Program-made: the position numbers and the translations under genes
The notes under the pieces: generated by a model
Told to the model about the DNA's origin: nothing
Database searches by the model: none
What the model saw: only the letters and a program-made list of their open reading frames with translations
Assembly (NCBI RefSeq): GCF_025148125.1
Contig: NZ_CP102267.1
Coordinates: forward strand, 1,114,001-1,178,000
Direction: 5' to 3'
Source: Blautia wexlerae DSM 19850
Lineage (GTDB): Bacteria > Bacillota > Clostridia > Lachnospirales > Lachnospiraceae
Length of the DNA stretch: 64,000 bases
Shown here: one piece after another, positions 1 through 9,149 of the stretch
Numbering within the stretch: the stretch's first letter is position 1
Layout of the letters: every line of letters begins with the position of its first letter

Positions 1-1103
1 TAAAGAACCTGCTGAATTTGTTCCATATCAGCTCTGACATAAAGTTCATGTCCGGAGAGAAGCAGCTCCAGACGGATCTGGCGGCTGGTGCAGATGCCTT
101 CAAATGTAGCTGCTGTGTTTTTGATGGTATCATTGATATCAAAACGCTGAATGTGCATCATCCGTTTTTTCATATCCAGTTCATTCAGAGTCAGAAGACT
201 GCGGGTGAGTTTTTCAAGACGTTCAGATTCAAAAGCGATGATCTTCAGATACCGTTCCTGCATCTCATAGGGGATGGTACCGTCCAGTATGGCATTGACA
301 TATCCCTTGATGGAGGTAAGGGGAGAACGGAAATCATGAGAGACATTTGCAATGAATTTACGCTGATATTCTCCGTTTTTGTTCAGTTCATCGGACATAT
401 AATTCAGAGTTTTGGCAAGATATCCCATTTCATCATCAGAAGTAACGTCTATTTTATATGCAAGATTACCTCCTGCATATTCACTGGCACCTTTCATGAT
501 CCTGGCCAGGGGCTTACGTATGTAGTGGCTGTAAGCCCAGAGCAGAAGACTGGTGGCTGCATAGCACAGGAGAAAGATTACCTGCATGATAAAAAGAATA
601 CTGCTTCGGCTCTGATAAAGGTTTGTCATCGAATAATGGATTGCCACGTAACCTTTGGTTTCCATATCAGAGGTGATCGGGGCAATAACACTCAAATGAT
701 CTGTTTTAAAGAAACCATAAAACTTTCCAATCTGATAATAGTTGCTTCCCCATTTGGAAGCATCGAATTCTTCCAGTGGGATTGGATCCCGGACATCAAT
801 ATTTTTCTGTGTACTTACAATGATTTCACCGTTACTGTTGATGATCCACAATACAGCATCCTGAAAATCGGAAATTGCACATAAGTGTTCCTGAAGAGTA
901 TCTACTGTACTGGAAGAGATATTGCTTTTAACTGCTTCGTTAGATGCGATATTGTGCGCTTCTGTATAAAGTGCGGCACTTAAAGAGTGTTCCAGATGCT
1001 TTTCCACCATATAAGAACCGCCGAGGGTTATGAGGAAAAATCCCAAAATCCCGATGAGAATATAAAATCTCAGGAATTTTGTGGAAAGATGATGCTGTTT
1101 CAT
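1..1103 (-). CDS. Sensor histidine kinase, HAMP/HisKA type (3' end beyond window)
   Basis: Membrane sensor kinase that should autophosphorylate on histidine and pass phosphate to the regulator encoded just upstream. It begins with ATG at 1103 and runs off the left edge, so the ATPase domain is not visible. The visible 367 residues give an N-terminal membrane segment after MKQHHLSTKF, an extracytoplasmic sensor region, a second membrane segment near residues 190-210, a HAMP-like region, and the H-box SHDFRSPLTS near residue 280. The start overlaps the regulator stop (ATGA), as expected for translational coupling. The signal sensed cannot be read from the sequence. Confidence 0.88.
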   Translation of the reverse strand, partial: MKQHHLSTKFLRFYILIGILGFFLITLGGSYMVEKHLEHSLSAALYTEAHNIASNEAVKSNISSSTVDTLQEHLCAISDFQDAVLWIINSNGEIIVSTQKNIDVRDPIPLEEFDASKWGSNYYQIGKFYGFFKTDHLSVIAPITSDMETKGYVAIHYSMTNLYQSRSSILFIMQVIFLLCYAATSLLLWAYSHYIRKPLARIMKGASEYAGGNLAYKIDVTSDDEMGYLAKTLNYMSDELNKNGEYQRKFIANVSHDFRSPLTSIKGYVNAILDGTIPYEMQERYLKIIAFESERLEKLTRSLLTLNELDMKKRMMHIQRFDINDTIKNTAATFEGICTSRQIRLELLLSGHELYVRADMEQIQQVL

Positions 1104-1801
1104 GGATTTTTTACCTCAAATTTGTATCCGATTCCCCATACGGTGGCAATGGACCAGTGAGGATTGTCTTTGATCTTTTCACGAAGACGTTTGATATGAA
1201 CGTCTACAGTACGGGTATCACCGATGTATTCGTAACCCCAGATATGATCCAGAAGCTGTTCACGGGTAAATACCTGGTTTGGTGATGCTGCAAGGAAATA
1301 GAGAAGTTCCAGTTCCTTTGGCGGCATATCAACCTGACGACCCATATATGTGACTGCATAGTTTGTCAGATTAACGGTCAGATCCGGGTAAGTAACACAT
1401 TTTTCACTGGAAGAAGGCGCTGGCTGTTTAACCTGGAAACGGCGCAGGACAGCACGTACACGGGCAACCAGTTCCTTGGAATCAAAGGGTTTGATCATAT
1501 AGTCATCTGCACCCAGTTCAAGTCCGAGAACCTTGTCAAAGGTTTCGCCTTTTGCTGAAAGCATAATGATGGGAACATCAGAGGTATGTCGGATTTCACG
1601 ACATACCTGATAACCGTCAATTCCGGGAAGCATCAGATCCAGAATGATCAGATCCGGGCGGAAGGAGGCAAATTCCCTTAACGCTTCTTCTCCGTCATTT
1701 ACGATTTTTGTCTCGAAGCATTCTTTGGTAAGATACAGGGCAATAAGCTCTGCGATATTGTTATCATCATCAACAATAAGGATTTTCTGTTTGGAAACCA
1801 T
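1100..1801 (-). CDS. OmpR/PhoB-family response regulator
   Basis: A 233-residue DNA-binding response regulator, partner of the kinase whose start overlaps its stop by 4 nt. The receiver domain (residues 1-120) has the acidic pocket DDD at 11-13, the phospho-acceptor D55 in LIILDLMLPG and K104 in MIKPFD. The C-terminal half is a winged helix of OmpR type, with YEYIGDTRTVDVHIKRLR in the recognition region. It follows mutS2 by 11 nt on the same strand, so the three genes probably form one operon. The target genes are unknown. Confidence 0.93.
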   Translation of the reverse strand: MVSKQKILIVDDDNNIAELIALYLTKECFETKIVNDGEEALREFASFRPDLIILDLMLPGIDGYQVCREIRHTSDVPIIMLSAKGETFDKVLGLELGADDYMIKPFDSKELVARVRAVLRRFQVKQPAPSSSEKCVTYPDLTVNLTNYAVTYMGRQVDMPPKELELLYFLAASPNQVFTREQLLDHIWGYEYIGDTRTVDVHIKRLREKIKDNPHWSIATVWGIGYKFEVKNP

Positions 1802-1812
1802 GGCGGTCCCTC

Positions 1813-4194
1813 CTATTTCTTAAATTCTACAATAGTAACACCTGCATCTCCTTCGCCGAATTCTCCAAGGCGGAAGGATTCCACATGCTTCTGGCGCTTC
1901 AGATAATTGTGTACACCTTTTCTTAGAGCACCGGTTCCTTTACCATGAACAATACGGACAGATTTCAGATGAGCGATATAAGCATCATCCAGATATTTGT
2001 CAAGCTCTGCAACTGCTTCATCTACCGTTTTGCCAAGCAGGTTGATCTCTGTGGATACATGGGCTGCTTTTGACATGCGGATTTTACCTGCACCTGTACG
2101 CTGCATGGTTGGGGTGGTAATCTCTGCTTCATCGATCAGTTCCAGATCAGAGATGTGAACCTTGGAACGGATGATACCCATCTGAACGAAGAGGAAACCT
2201 TTGTTGTCCGGACGGCTGCTGACAGTACCTTTAAGATTCATGCTGAGAACCTTAACTGCATCGCCGAGGGAGATATCTTTGGCTGTGAGTTCCTTCTTCG
2301 GTTTCTTTGCAGCAGTTTTCTGAGTCATGCCTTTCTCTGCTTTATTCATATGTTTGCGCAGATTCTGGCGTTCTTTTTCCACAGCAGAGAGATCCACATG
2401 GTCTTTCTGGAATTTGTGGAACATCTTCATAGTCTGGTCTGCATATTCCTTGGCTTCGCGGAGAACTGCATGAGCTTCCTCATTGGCCTGACGGATGATG
2501 CGGTCTCGCTGCTCGTTCAACTTCTCCTGCTTGGATTCCATTTCGGATTTCAGAGAGGCAATTTCCTGTTTATATTGTTCAATCTCGCGGCGTTCATTTT
2601 CAATAGTTATACGGCTGCTTTCCAGGGAACTGAGAACATCTTCGAAAGATTCATCCTGTTCACTGATCTGTTCTTTGGCCTTATCGATGATATAGTCCGG
2701 AAGTCCAAGCTTGGAAGAAATGGCGAATGCATTACTTTTCCCGGGAACACCGATCAGCAGGCGGTAGGTCGGGCGGAGCGTTTCCACGTCAAATTCGCAG
2801 CAGGCATTTTCTACACCTGAGGTGGAGAGTGCATATACCTTCAGCTCACTGTAATGGGTGGTTGCCATAGTGCGGATTCCCTGTTCATGAAGATGGGAAA
2901 GGATCGCAATGGCAAGGGCAGCACCCTCTGTCGGATCTGTACCTGCACCAAGCTCATCGAAAAGGACAAGAGAGTGACGGTTGGCTTTTTTCAGGAAAGA
3001 AACCACGTTGGTCATATGTGAGGAGAATGTACTTAATGACTGTTCAATACTCTGTTCATCACCGATATCAGCATAAACTTCTTCAAACAGTGCAAGCTCT
3101 GAGCGGTCCAGTGTGGGAATATGAAGACCGGACTGGCCCATGAGAGTGAGAAGTCCGACAGTCTTTAAAGATACAGTTTTACCACCGGTGTTCGGACCGG
3201 TGATAACAAGCAAGTCGAAATCATCGCCGAGACGGATATCAATGGGAACAGCTTTCTTCTTATCAATGAGAGGGTGGCGTGCCTGTTTCAGACGGATGCG
3301 TCCTTCATCATTGAAGATTGGTTCTGTTGCATTCATATCCATGGCAAGGGATGCTCTGGCAAAAATGACGTCAAGCTGTACCATGATATTAAGATCTGCG
3401 CGGATAGAGTCGGTCTGTTCTGCAGTTTGCTGGCTCAGGGTGGAAAGGATCACTTCAATCTCTTTTTGTTCTTCCAGTTCCAGCTCGCGGATGTCATTAT
3501 TTAGTTTTACGATTGCCATAGGTTCGATAAATAAAGTAGAACCTGTGGAGGACTGATCGTGTACCATACCCGGAACTTGTCCTTTGTATTCTGCCTTGAC
3601 CGGAATGCAGTAGCGTCCGTTTCTCATGGTAATAACGGAATCCTGCAGATAATTGCGGGCACTTCCGTTTACAAGAGAGGAGAGCTGTGTATGGATCCTG
3701 TCTCCGGTAATCTTCATGTTTCTTCGAATCTGGCGGAGGTTGCTGCTTGCATCATCACTGATCTCATCTTCTGAGAGGATGCATCTGCGGATCTCTGTTG
3801 TAAGAGGAGTCAGTGGTTCCAGTGCCTCGAACATCCCGTCCAGAGAGTCCGGGAGAGAATCACCGCGCTCACTTCTGGAATAAGCTTTGACACGATTGGT
3901 GTTCTCAAGAAGGCTGCAGATGGCAAGAAGTTCACCAATCCCCAGAGAACTTCCGATTTCCAGACGTTTCAGAGAACCACGCACATCTTTGACGCTGCCA
4001 AAGGAAATATTTCCTTTCTGGAAAAGACGGGTAAGTGCATCTCTGGTCTGAGTCTGCATATGTCGGATTTCATCAATATCTGTGGATGGCTCCAGCTTCC
4101 GGCAGATTTCTTTTCCCATGGAAGAGGAAGCCTTGTCTGTCAGCATATTGATGATTTTATAATATTCAAGTGCTTTATATGCTTTCTGATTCAT
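1813..4194 (-). CDS. mutS2: MutS2 family ATPase/endonuclease
   Basis: A 793-residue MutS2 protein, the expected length. It has the MutS core ATPase with Walker A GPNTGGKT near residues 331-338 and the Walker B/signature region LVLFDELGAGTDPTEG near 410-425. A long charged coiled coil spans about 520-620, and a C-terminal Smr nuclease domain contains VRIVHGKGTGALRKG. It lacks the N-terminal mismatch-recognition domain of MutS. Known family roles are suppression of homologous recombination and rescue of collided ribosomes. It is the first gene of a likely operon with the two-component system at 1-1801. Confidence 0.95.
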   Translation of the reverse strand: MNQKAYKALEYYKIINMLTDKASSSMGKEICRKLEPSTDIDEIRHMQTQTRDALTRLFQKGNISFGSVKDVRGSLKRLEIGSSLGIGELLAICSLLENTNRVKAYSRSERGDSLPDSLDGMFEALEPLTPLTTEIRRCILSEDEISDDASSNLRQIRRNMKITGDRIHTQLSSLVNGSARNYLQDSVITMRNGRYCIPVKAEYKGQVPGMVHDQSSTGSTLFIEPMAIVKLNNDIRELELEEQKEIEVILSTLSQQTAEQTDSIRADLNIMVQLDVIFARASLAMDMNATEPIFNDEGRIRLKQARHPLIDKKKAVPIDIRLGDDFDLLVITGPNTGGKTVSLKTVGLLTLMGQSGLHIPTLDRSELALFEEVYADIGDEQSIEQSLSTFSSHMTNVVSFLKKANRHSLVLFDELGAGTDPTEGAALAIAILSHLHEQGIRTMATTHYSELKVYALSTSGVENACCEFDVETLRPTYRLLIGVPGKSNAFAISSKLGLPDYIIDKAKEQISEQDESFEDVLSSLESSRITIENERREIEQYKQEIASLKSEMESKQEKLNEQRDRIIRQANEEAHAVLREAKEYADQTMKMFHKFQKDHVDLSAVEKERQNLRKHMNKAEKGMTQKTAAKKPKKELTAKDISLGDAVKVLSMNLKGTVSSRPDNKGFLFVQMGIIRSKVHISDLELIDEAEITTPTMQRTGAGKIRMSKAAHVSTEINLLGKTVDEAVAELDKYLDDAYIAHLKSVRIVHGKGTGALRKGVHNYLKRQKHVESFRLGEFGEGDAGVTIVEFKK

Positions 4195-4307
4195 TGTCTG
4201 TTTAAATCTCCTGATAGATATCTTTATAATTTGCTGTCCCTGATATTATAGCATTTTTTGTTATGGAAATGTACTCCGGGATTATAGCAATTCTAAAAAA
4301 ATAATTG

Positions 4308-4452
4308 TGTTACTGTTCACTCCGTTCACAGTAACGTAGCCAAAATTCATTCCAGATTGCCTGCGGCAATGGAATTTTGGCTTGTATGTCTCGGGATTTT
4401 GGCATATTCATGCCAAAACACCTCGCGGAATAGTGGTGTGTGAATAGTAACA
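4308..4452. repeat. Inverted-repeat element, GTTACTGTTCAC family, copy 1
   Basis: A non-coding element of about 145 bp bounded by TGTTACTGTTCAC and the near inverse GTGAATAGTAACA. It contains a second copy of the terminal motif in inverse orientation (4324-4334) and a palindrome at 4340-4380 (ends CCAAAATTC/GAATTTTGG). The same palindrome recurs at 60900-60939, and the same terminal motifs bound 56638-56835. It sits between mutS2 and the tRNA promoter and has no credible ORF. Confidence 0.7.
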
Positions 4453-4598
4453 TAATTGTAACTGTGTTACTGTGAAATAAGCAGTTACAAATACTTTTCC
4501 TATTATATATGATTTTGGAATCTATGGAAAGCAAAAAGGATAGAAATACATAAAAATGATAGTTTTTACAAAAAAATAAAAAAAATTCAAAAAAGCTA

Positions 4599-4627
4599 TT
4601 GACAGTTTATATAGTTTTTGGTATAGT
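4599..4627 (+). promoter_or_regulatory. Sigma-A-type promoter of tRNA-Leu
   Basis: TTGACA at 4599-4604, a 17-nt spacer, and TATAGT at 4622-4627. The hexamers lie about 55 nt before the tRNA, close to the consensus in sequence and spacing. Confidence 0.85.
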
Positions 4628-4674
4628 ACCAATTGTCGCAACAATAAGTAAAACTTATAACAGAAATGCGATAT

Positions 4675-4759
4675 GCGGAAGTGTCGGAACTGGCAGACGA
4701 GCAAGACTAAGGATCTTGTGAGCATTGCGCTCGTGTGGGTTCAAGTCCCATCTTCCGCA
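4675..4759 (+). tRNA. tRNA-Leu (anticodon AAG)
   Basis: An 85-nt class II tRNA. The acceptor stem GCGGAAG pairs with CTTCCGC (4752-4758) and the discriminator base is A. The anticodon stem CAAGA/TCTTG encloses the loop CTAAGGA, giving AAG. There is a long variable arm (GAGC..GCTC) and a T arm GTGGG-TTCAAGT-CCCAT. CCA is not encoded. It has its own promoter and terminator. Confidence 0.92.
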
Positions 4760-4763
4760 TAAG

Positions 4764-4808
4764 AAACGGTTTGAATGCTATTATATGTGCATTTAAGCCG
4801 TTTTTTTG
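4764..4808 (+). terminator. Rho-independent terminator after tRNA-Leu
   Basis: Imperfect hairpin AAACGGTTTGAATGC / GCATTTAAGCCGTTT followed by a T run ending near 4808. Confidence 0.85.
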
Positions 4809-5071
4809 TGTCATCATAATAACCTGAGCTGCAGTGTTTCGCTGATACGATAAGTGTTTCAGTAGGAGCTTCTTTTTTGTACTGTGGGAAATTACTTATA
4901 GTATATTCATAAAAAATTCATATCTTTTTGTTAAAATAATGTGTAGATTGTTACGATATAATTTGTTTGAATACAAGCGATATTGAACCTGAATGGTAAC
5001 TGTTTGGCAGATTGCTGTTTTGTATGACACTGGGCAGTTATCCTGAATGGAGTGCGGCAGGAGAATCAGGT

Positions 5072-6337
5072 ATGAAAAAAAACAAAATGGACACACAGGA
5101 ATATCAGTTTATAAAAGAAACGGTAAAAAAACAGCCAAAAGAGAATGGCAGTCTGTTGCGCAGGCTGCTTATGATAGCAGGATGTGGCGTTTTGTTTGGA
5201 GGCTGCGCAGCCGTAACCTTTGCCAGTGTGTTTCCGGTTATGGCGGACAGAGAAGAGAATACACAGCAGAAAATCGAACTGACAGGATCGGATGTAGCGG
5301 AGACGATATCTGAAGAACAGGCAACAGAGAGGAAATCTGTCGCTTCAGTTTCTGAACAAGAGGAGAAGAGTCTTCTGGCAATGCGTCAGGAGATGTATAG
5401 GGAAGTGCTGAAGGTTTCCCAAAAATCCCGAAAATCTCTTGTAAACGTGAGAGGAATTTCAAAGGATGAGGATTTGCTGAATAATTCTTATTTTCAGCAG
5501 GAAGATACGGAAGGTCTTGTCTTTCTTGAAACAGAGACGCAATTTTATATCCTGACCTATGAGGAAGAACTGGAAAATCTGCAGGAACTGCAGGTGACTT
5601 TTGCAGATGGTTCGACAGTGCAGGGAGAGATATGCAGGGGAGATGCAGATTCCGGATTTGCAGTTGCAACTGTGAGAAAAAATCTTCTCAATGACAGTAC
5701 AAGAGAAGGTATCGTGGTATCTGATCTGACAGACACAAAGAAACTGGGGCAGAGCGATATAGTAATTGCTATCGGAAGTCCTGCCGGTGACAGTGATGCG
5801 GTGGTTTATGGAATGATCACTTCTGTTTCTGAAAAACTATCGGTAGCGGATACGGAGTATAATGTGTTGGCTACAGATGTGCAGGGGAATGAAGATGGAA
5901 GTGGTGTGCTGCTTGATTCTGACGGAAATGTGGCAGGTATGATACTGAAGAAGAATGAAAACGACGGAGATAATATTCATGCAGTTTCCATTTCGCAGAT
6001 TCTTCCGTTGATAGAACATCTGGCTAACAAAGAGACAATCAGATATACAGGTATTTATGGAACAGAGATAACTCAGGCACAATGTAGAAAACTGGGAATT
6101 GATCAGGGACTTTACGTGGAGCGTACACAAGAAGAATCTCCTGCGATGAAGGCAGGGATACAGTGTGGAGATATTATAAGTAAGATTGATGGAACTCCCA
6201 CAGAGAGTATGCAGTCTTACTATACATATCTTCAGACAAAAAAGCAGGGAGAAAATCTTACCATAACGGTTCTTCGCAAAAATTCCGATGGTGAGTATGC
6301 GGAGAAAGATTATAAGGTAACAGTTGGAGAGAGATAG
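5072..6337 (+). CDS. HtrA-like trypsin-fold/PDZ protein with degenerate active site
   Basis: A 421-residue membrane-anchored protein with a cytoplasmic N-terminus, one membrane segment at residues 32-57, a low-complexity linker, a trypsin-like domain at about 110-310 and a C-terminal PDZ domain (330-420, with GIDQGLYVERTQEESPAMKAG). The ATG at 5072 is chosen over one at 5012 because AGGAG lies just upstream and the extension reads poorly. The fold resembles S1C proteases (DegP/HtrA), but the usual ILTNxHVV is ILTYEEEL (His replaced, E165) and the usual TDLAV is SGFAV (Asp replaced, G195). Ser is still placeable at S277 in EDGSGV. It is therefore probably not an active protease and may act as a scaffold or sensor. 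This rests on alignment by eye. Confidence 0.8.
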   Translation: MKKNKMDTQEYQFIKETVKKQPKENGSLLRRLLMIAGCGVLFGGCAAVTFASVFPVMADREENTQQKIELTGSDVAETISEEQATERKSVASVSEQEEKSLLAMRQEMYREVLKVSQKSRKSLVNVRGISKDEDLLNNSYFQQEDTEGLVFLETETQFYILTYEEELENLQELQVTFADGSTVQGEICRGDADSGFAVATVRKNLLNDSTREGIVVSDLTDTKKLGQSDIVIAIGSPAGDSDAVVYGMITSVSEKLSVADTEYNVLATDVQGNEDGSGVLLDSDGNVAGMILKKNENDGDNIHAVSISQILPLIEHLANKETIRYTGIYGTEITQAQCRKLGIDQGLYVERTQEESPAMKAGIQCGDIISKIDGTPTESMQSYYTYLQTKKQGENLTITVLRKNSDGEYAEKDYKVTVGER

Positions 6338-6421
6338 TGACAGGCGGAGAATCCTACAAGCGGGATTCTTTCTTGTGGAATTGTTATAATACTAAAAATA
6401 AAGGATAGAGAGGCAGGCTTT

Positions 6422-7369
6422 ATGCGTTTTTTAAATGAGTTACATGAGGGAGACAGAATTAATGGGATTTATCTGTGCAAGCAGAAACAGTCTGCGGTAA
6501 CGAAGAATGGAAAACCCTATGAGAATATTATCCTACAGGATAAAACCGGAATCATGGATGGAAAGATCTGGGATCCGAATTCTCTTGGAATTGATGATTT
6601 TGATGCACTGGATTATATAGATGTTGTGGGAGATGTGACCAGTTTTGCAGGGGCTATGCAGCTGAATATCAAGCGTGTGCGCAAGGCTGCTGAAGATGAA
6701 TATGATCCTGCAGATTATCTTCCTGTAAGTGAGAACAGCACAGATGATATGTACAGCCAGCTGAGAGCATTTATTGACAGTGTGGAGAATACTTATCTGT
6801 CTGCACTTCTGAAGAAATTATTTGTGGAAGATGAAGCTTTTGTGAAAGCGTTTGAAGGACATTCTGCAGCGAAGACAGTACATCACGGATTTATCGGCGG
6901 TCTGATGGAGCATACTCTGGGAGTGACCAGACTCTGCGATTATATGTCAAAGGCATACCCGGTCATCAACAGGGATTTACTGATCACAGCATCACTTCTT
7001 CATGATATCGGAAAGACAAAAGAATTATCTGCATTTCCGTTAAATGATTATACAGATGAAGGCCAGCTTCTGGGACATATTTATATGGGAGCGCAGATGA
7101 TCAATGATCTTGCGCGCCAGATACCGGAATTTCCGGAGGTGCTTAAGAATGAACTGATCCATTGTATCCTGTCCCACCATGGAGAACTGGAATATGGTTC
7201 CCCGAAAAAACCTGCATTGGTGGAGGCCGTAGCCCTCAATCTTGCAGATAATACAGATGCAAGAATGGAAACCATCACAGAGATTTTTGCAGCAAACAAG
7301 AGTAAAAAAGAGTGGCTTGGATATAATAAATTGTTTGAATCCAACTTAAGAAGAACAGATGAGGTGTAA
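6422..7369 (+). CDS. yhaM: YhaM-type 3'-5' exoribonuclease (OB fold plus HD domain)
   Basis: A 315-residue protein of the usual YhaM length. The N-terminal OB-fold nucleic-acid-binding domain (residues 1-95, with VTKNGKPYENIILQDKTG) is followed by a metal-dependent HD phosphohydrolase domain with HTLGVTRLCDYM near 165 and LLHDIGKT near 194-201. In Bacillus the enzyme degrades single-stranded RNA and DNA from the 3' end. The next gene starts 6 nt downstream, so the two are probably co-transcribed. Confidence 0.9.
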   Translation: MRFLNELHEGDRINGIYLCKQKQSAVTKNGKPYENIILQDKTGIMDGKIWDPNSLGIDDFDALDYIDVVGDVTSFAGAMQLNIKRVRKAAEDEYDPADYLPVSENSTDDMYSQLRAFIDSVENTYLSALLKKLFVEDEAFVKAFEGHSAAKTVHHGFIGGLMEHTLGVTRLCDYMSKAYPVINRDLLITASLLHDIGKTKELSAFPLNDYTDEGQLLGHIYMGAQMINDLARQIPEFPEVLKNELIHCILSHHGELEYGSPKKPALVEAVALNLADNTDARMETITEIFAANKSKKEWLGYNKLFESNLRRTDEV

Positions 7370-7374
7370 TCTTT

Positions 7375-9051
7375 ATGGAATTTCGTAAGAACGATCTTGT
7401 TACGTTAGAGATAGAAGATTGCGGAATTGACGGTGAAGGTATCGGAAAAGCCGATGGCTTCACCGTTTTTGTCAAGGACGCAGTGATCGGTGATACAGTA
7501 ACAGCCAAAATTATCAAGGCAAAGAAAAATTATGGTTACGGCCGTCTTATGGAGGTGCTGAAGCCATCTCCGTACAGAGTTGAGCCCAAGTGCGAATTTG
7601 CCCGTCAGTGTGGCGGATGCCAGCTTCAGGCACTTTCCTATGACCAGCAGCTTGTATTTAAGACAAATAAGGTGAAGGGACATCTGGAACGTATCGGTGG
7701 CTTTACAGATATCCCCATGGAGCCGATCATTGGCATGGATGAACTTTTTCATTACAGAAATAAGGCACAGTTTCCTGTAGGCAGAAATAAAGAGGGAAAA
7801 ATCGTTACAGGTTTCTATGCGGGAAGAACCCACAACATTATCGAAAACCGTGACTGTGCACTTGGTGTAGCTGAGAATAAAGAAGTTCTGGACTGTGTAA
7901 TCGCACATATGGAGAAATACGGGATTGAACCATATAATGAAGCAACAGGCAAAGGGCTGGTGCGCCATGTCCTGATCCGTTACGGATACTTCACAAAAGA
8001 AGTGATGGTCTGTCTGATCCTGAACGGAAATAAGATTCCGAAAGAGGAACAGCTTGTAAAATCTCTGTGTGAGATTCCGGGAATGACAAGCATCACCATC
8101 AATGTAAATAAGAAACACAGTAATGTAATCCTTGGTGAGGAAATTCGTCTGCTCTGGGGCCAGGAATATATCACAGACAGAATCGGAGATATTTCCTATC
8201 AGATTTCACCTCTGTCTTTCTATCAGGTAAATCCTATGCAGACCCAGAAGCTTTATGCAAAGGCACTGGAATACGCAGATCTTCATGGGGAAGAGACAGT
8301 ATGGGATCTCTACTGTGGGATCGGAACAATTTCCCTGTTCCTGGCACAGAAAGCAAAATTTGTCCGCGGTGTGGAAATTGTTCCGGCAGCTATAGAGAAT
8401 GCGAAAGAAAATGCGAAACTTAATGGCCTGGAGAATACAGAGTTCTTTGTGGGAAAAGCAGAAGAAGTGCTGCCAAGAGAGTATAAGAAAAATGGCGTTT
8501 ATGCAGATGTCATCGTCGTAGATCCGCCAAGAAAAGGCTGTGATGAAACCCTGCTGGAGACCATGGTCGAGATGAACCCGGATAGGATTGTGTATGTAAG
8601 TTGCGACAGTGCGACGTTGGCAAGGGATCTGAAGTATCTGTGTGAGAGGGGATATGAGCTTAGAAAAGTATGCCCGGTTGATCAATTTGGGATGACTGTT
8701 CATGTGGAGACGGTAGTACTGCTTTCCCACAAAAAGCCAGACGGACATATCAACGTAAAAGTTGAGTTTGGTGAGGGTGAGGGAAAAGTTCCGCTTGATA
8801 ATATCGCAAAAAGAGCCGAAACATACAAGCCCAAAGAGCGAGTGACCTACAAAATGATAAAGGAGTACATAGAAGCTAAATACGGCTTCAAAGTACATAC
8901 CGCATATATTGCAGAGGTAAAGAGAGATTTAGGCTTGCCGATGTACGATGCTCCTAATGCGGTAGAGGAATTGAAACAGCCGAGGAAGCATCCGACTCCA
9001 GAGAAGGTTGAAGCAATAAAGGATGCATTGAAACATTTTGAGGTGATTTAA
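7375..9051 (+). CDS. rlmD: 23S rRNA (uracil-5-)-methyltransferase with element-supplied C-terminal tail
   Basis: A RumA/RlmD-type methyltransferase of 558 residues; the family is usually about 450. Residues 1-60 are a TRAM RNA-binding domain. Iron-sulfur-type cysteines lie in CEFARQCGGC (about 72-81) with another at ENRDCALG. The SAM site is WDLYCGIGTISLF and the catalytic Cys lies in YVSCDSATLARDL near 411. After HVETVV (about 443-448) there is an extra tail of about 105 residues, rich in Lys/Glu and ending KDALKHFEVI. The DNA for HVETV is the 14-bp repeat 8701-8714 that recurs at 22302-22315, so the tail is probably encoded by the inserted element and replaces the original end. Confidence 0.9.
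   Translation: MEFRKNDLVTLEIEDCGIDGEGIGKADGFTVFVKDAVIGDTVTAKIIKAKKNYGYGRLMEVLKPSPYRVEPKCEFARQCGGCQLQALSYDQQLVFKTNKVKGHLERIGGFTDIPMEPIIGMDELFHYRNKAQFPVGRNKEGKIVTGFYAGRTHNIIENRDCALGVAENKEVLDCVIAHMEKYGIEPYNEATGKGLVRHVLIRYGYFTKEVMVCLILNGNKIPKEEQLVKSLCEIPGMTSITINVNKKHSNVILGEEIRLLWGQEYITDRIGDISYQISPLSFYQVNPMQTQKLYAKALEYADLHGEETVWDLYCGIGTISLFLAQKAKFVRGVEIVPAAIENAKENAKLNGLENTEFFVGKAEEVLPREYKKNGVYADVIVVDPPRKGCDETLLETMVEMNPDRIVYVSCDSATLARDLKYLCERGYELRKVCPVDQFGMTVHVETVVLLSHKKPDGHINVKVEFGEGEGKVPLDNIAKRAETYKPKERVTYKMIKEYIEAKYGFKVHTAYIAEVKRDLGLPMYDAPNAVEELKQPRKHPTPEKVEAIKDALKHFEVI
8701..8714 (+). other. Putative attL core inside rlmD
   Basis: The 14-bp sequence CATGTGGAGACGGT within the 3' part of rlmD recurs exactly at 22302-22315. 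Between the copies lie serine recombinase genes and cargo. The rlmD/rumA 3' region is a known target of serine-recombinase integrative elements, and the core encodes the conserved HVET motif. Confidence 0.7.
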
Positions 9052-9056
9052 TGACA

Positions 9057-9095
9057 AAGCCGCTTGCTTATTGAATGGGTAAGCGGCTGCTTTAT
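9057..9095 (+). terminator. Rho-independent terminator after rlmD
   Basis: Hairpin AGCCGCTT (9058-9065) / AAGCGGCT (9081-9088) followed by a T-rich stretch. Confidence 0.75.
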
Positions 9096-9149
9096 TATAA
9101 TTAGTGTAATATAATAAAGCTTGTTCGAGAGTAAAGGGAGAGGATACGT

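Noticed and set aside
18..884. A 288-codon forward ORF at the left end
   Set aside because: It is the complement of the histidine kinase gene, which has clear family motifs.
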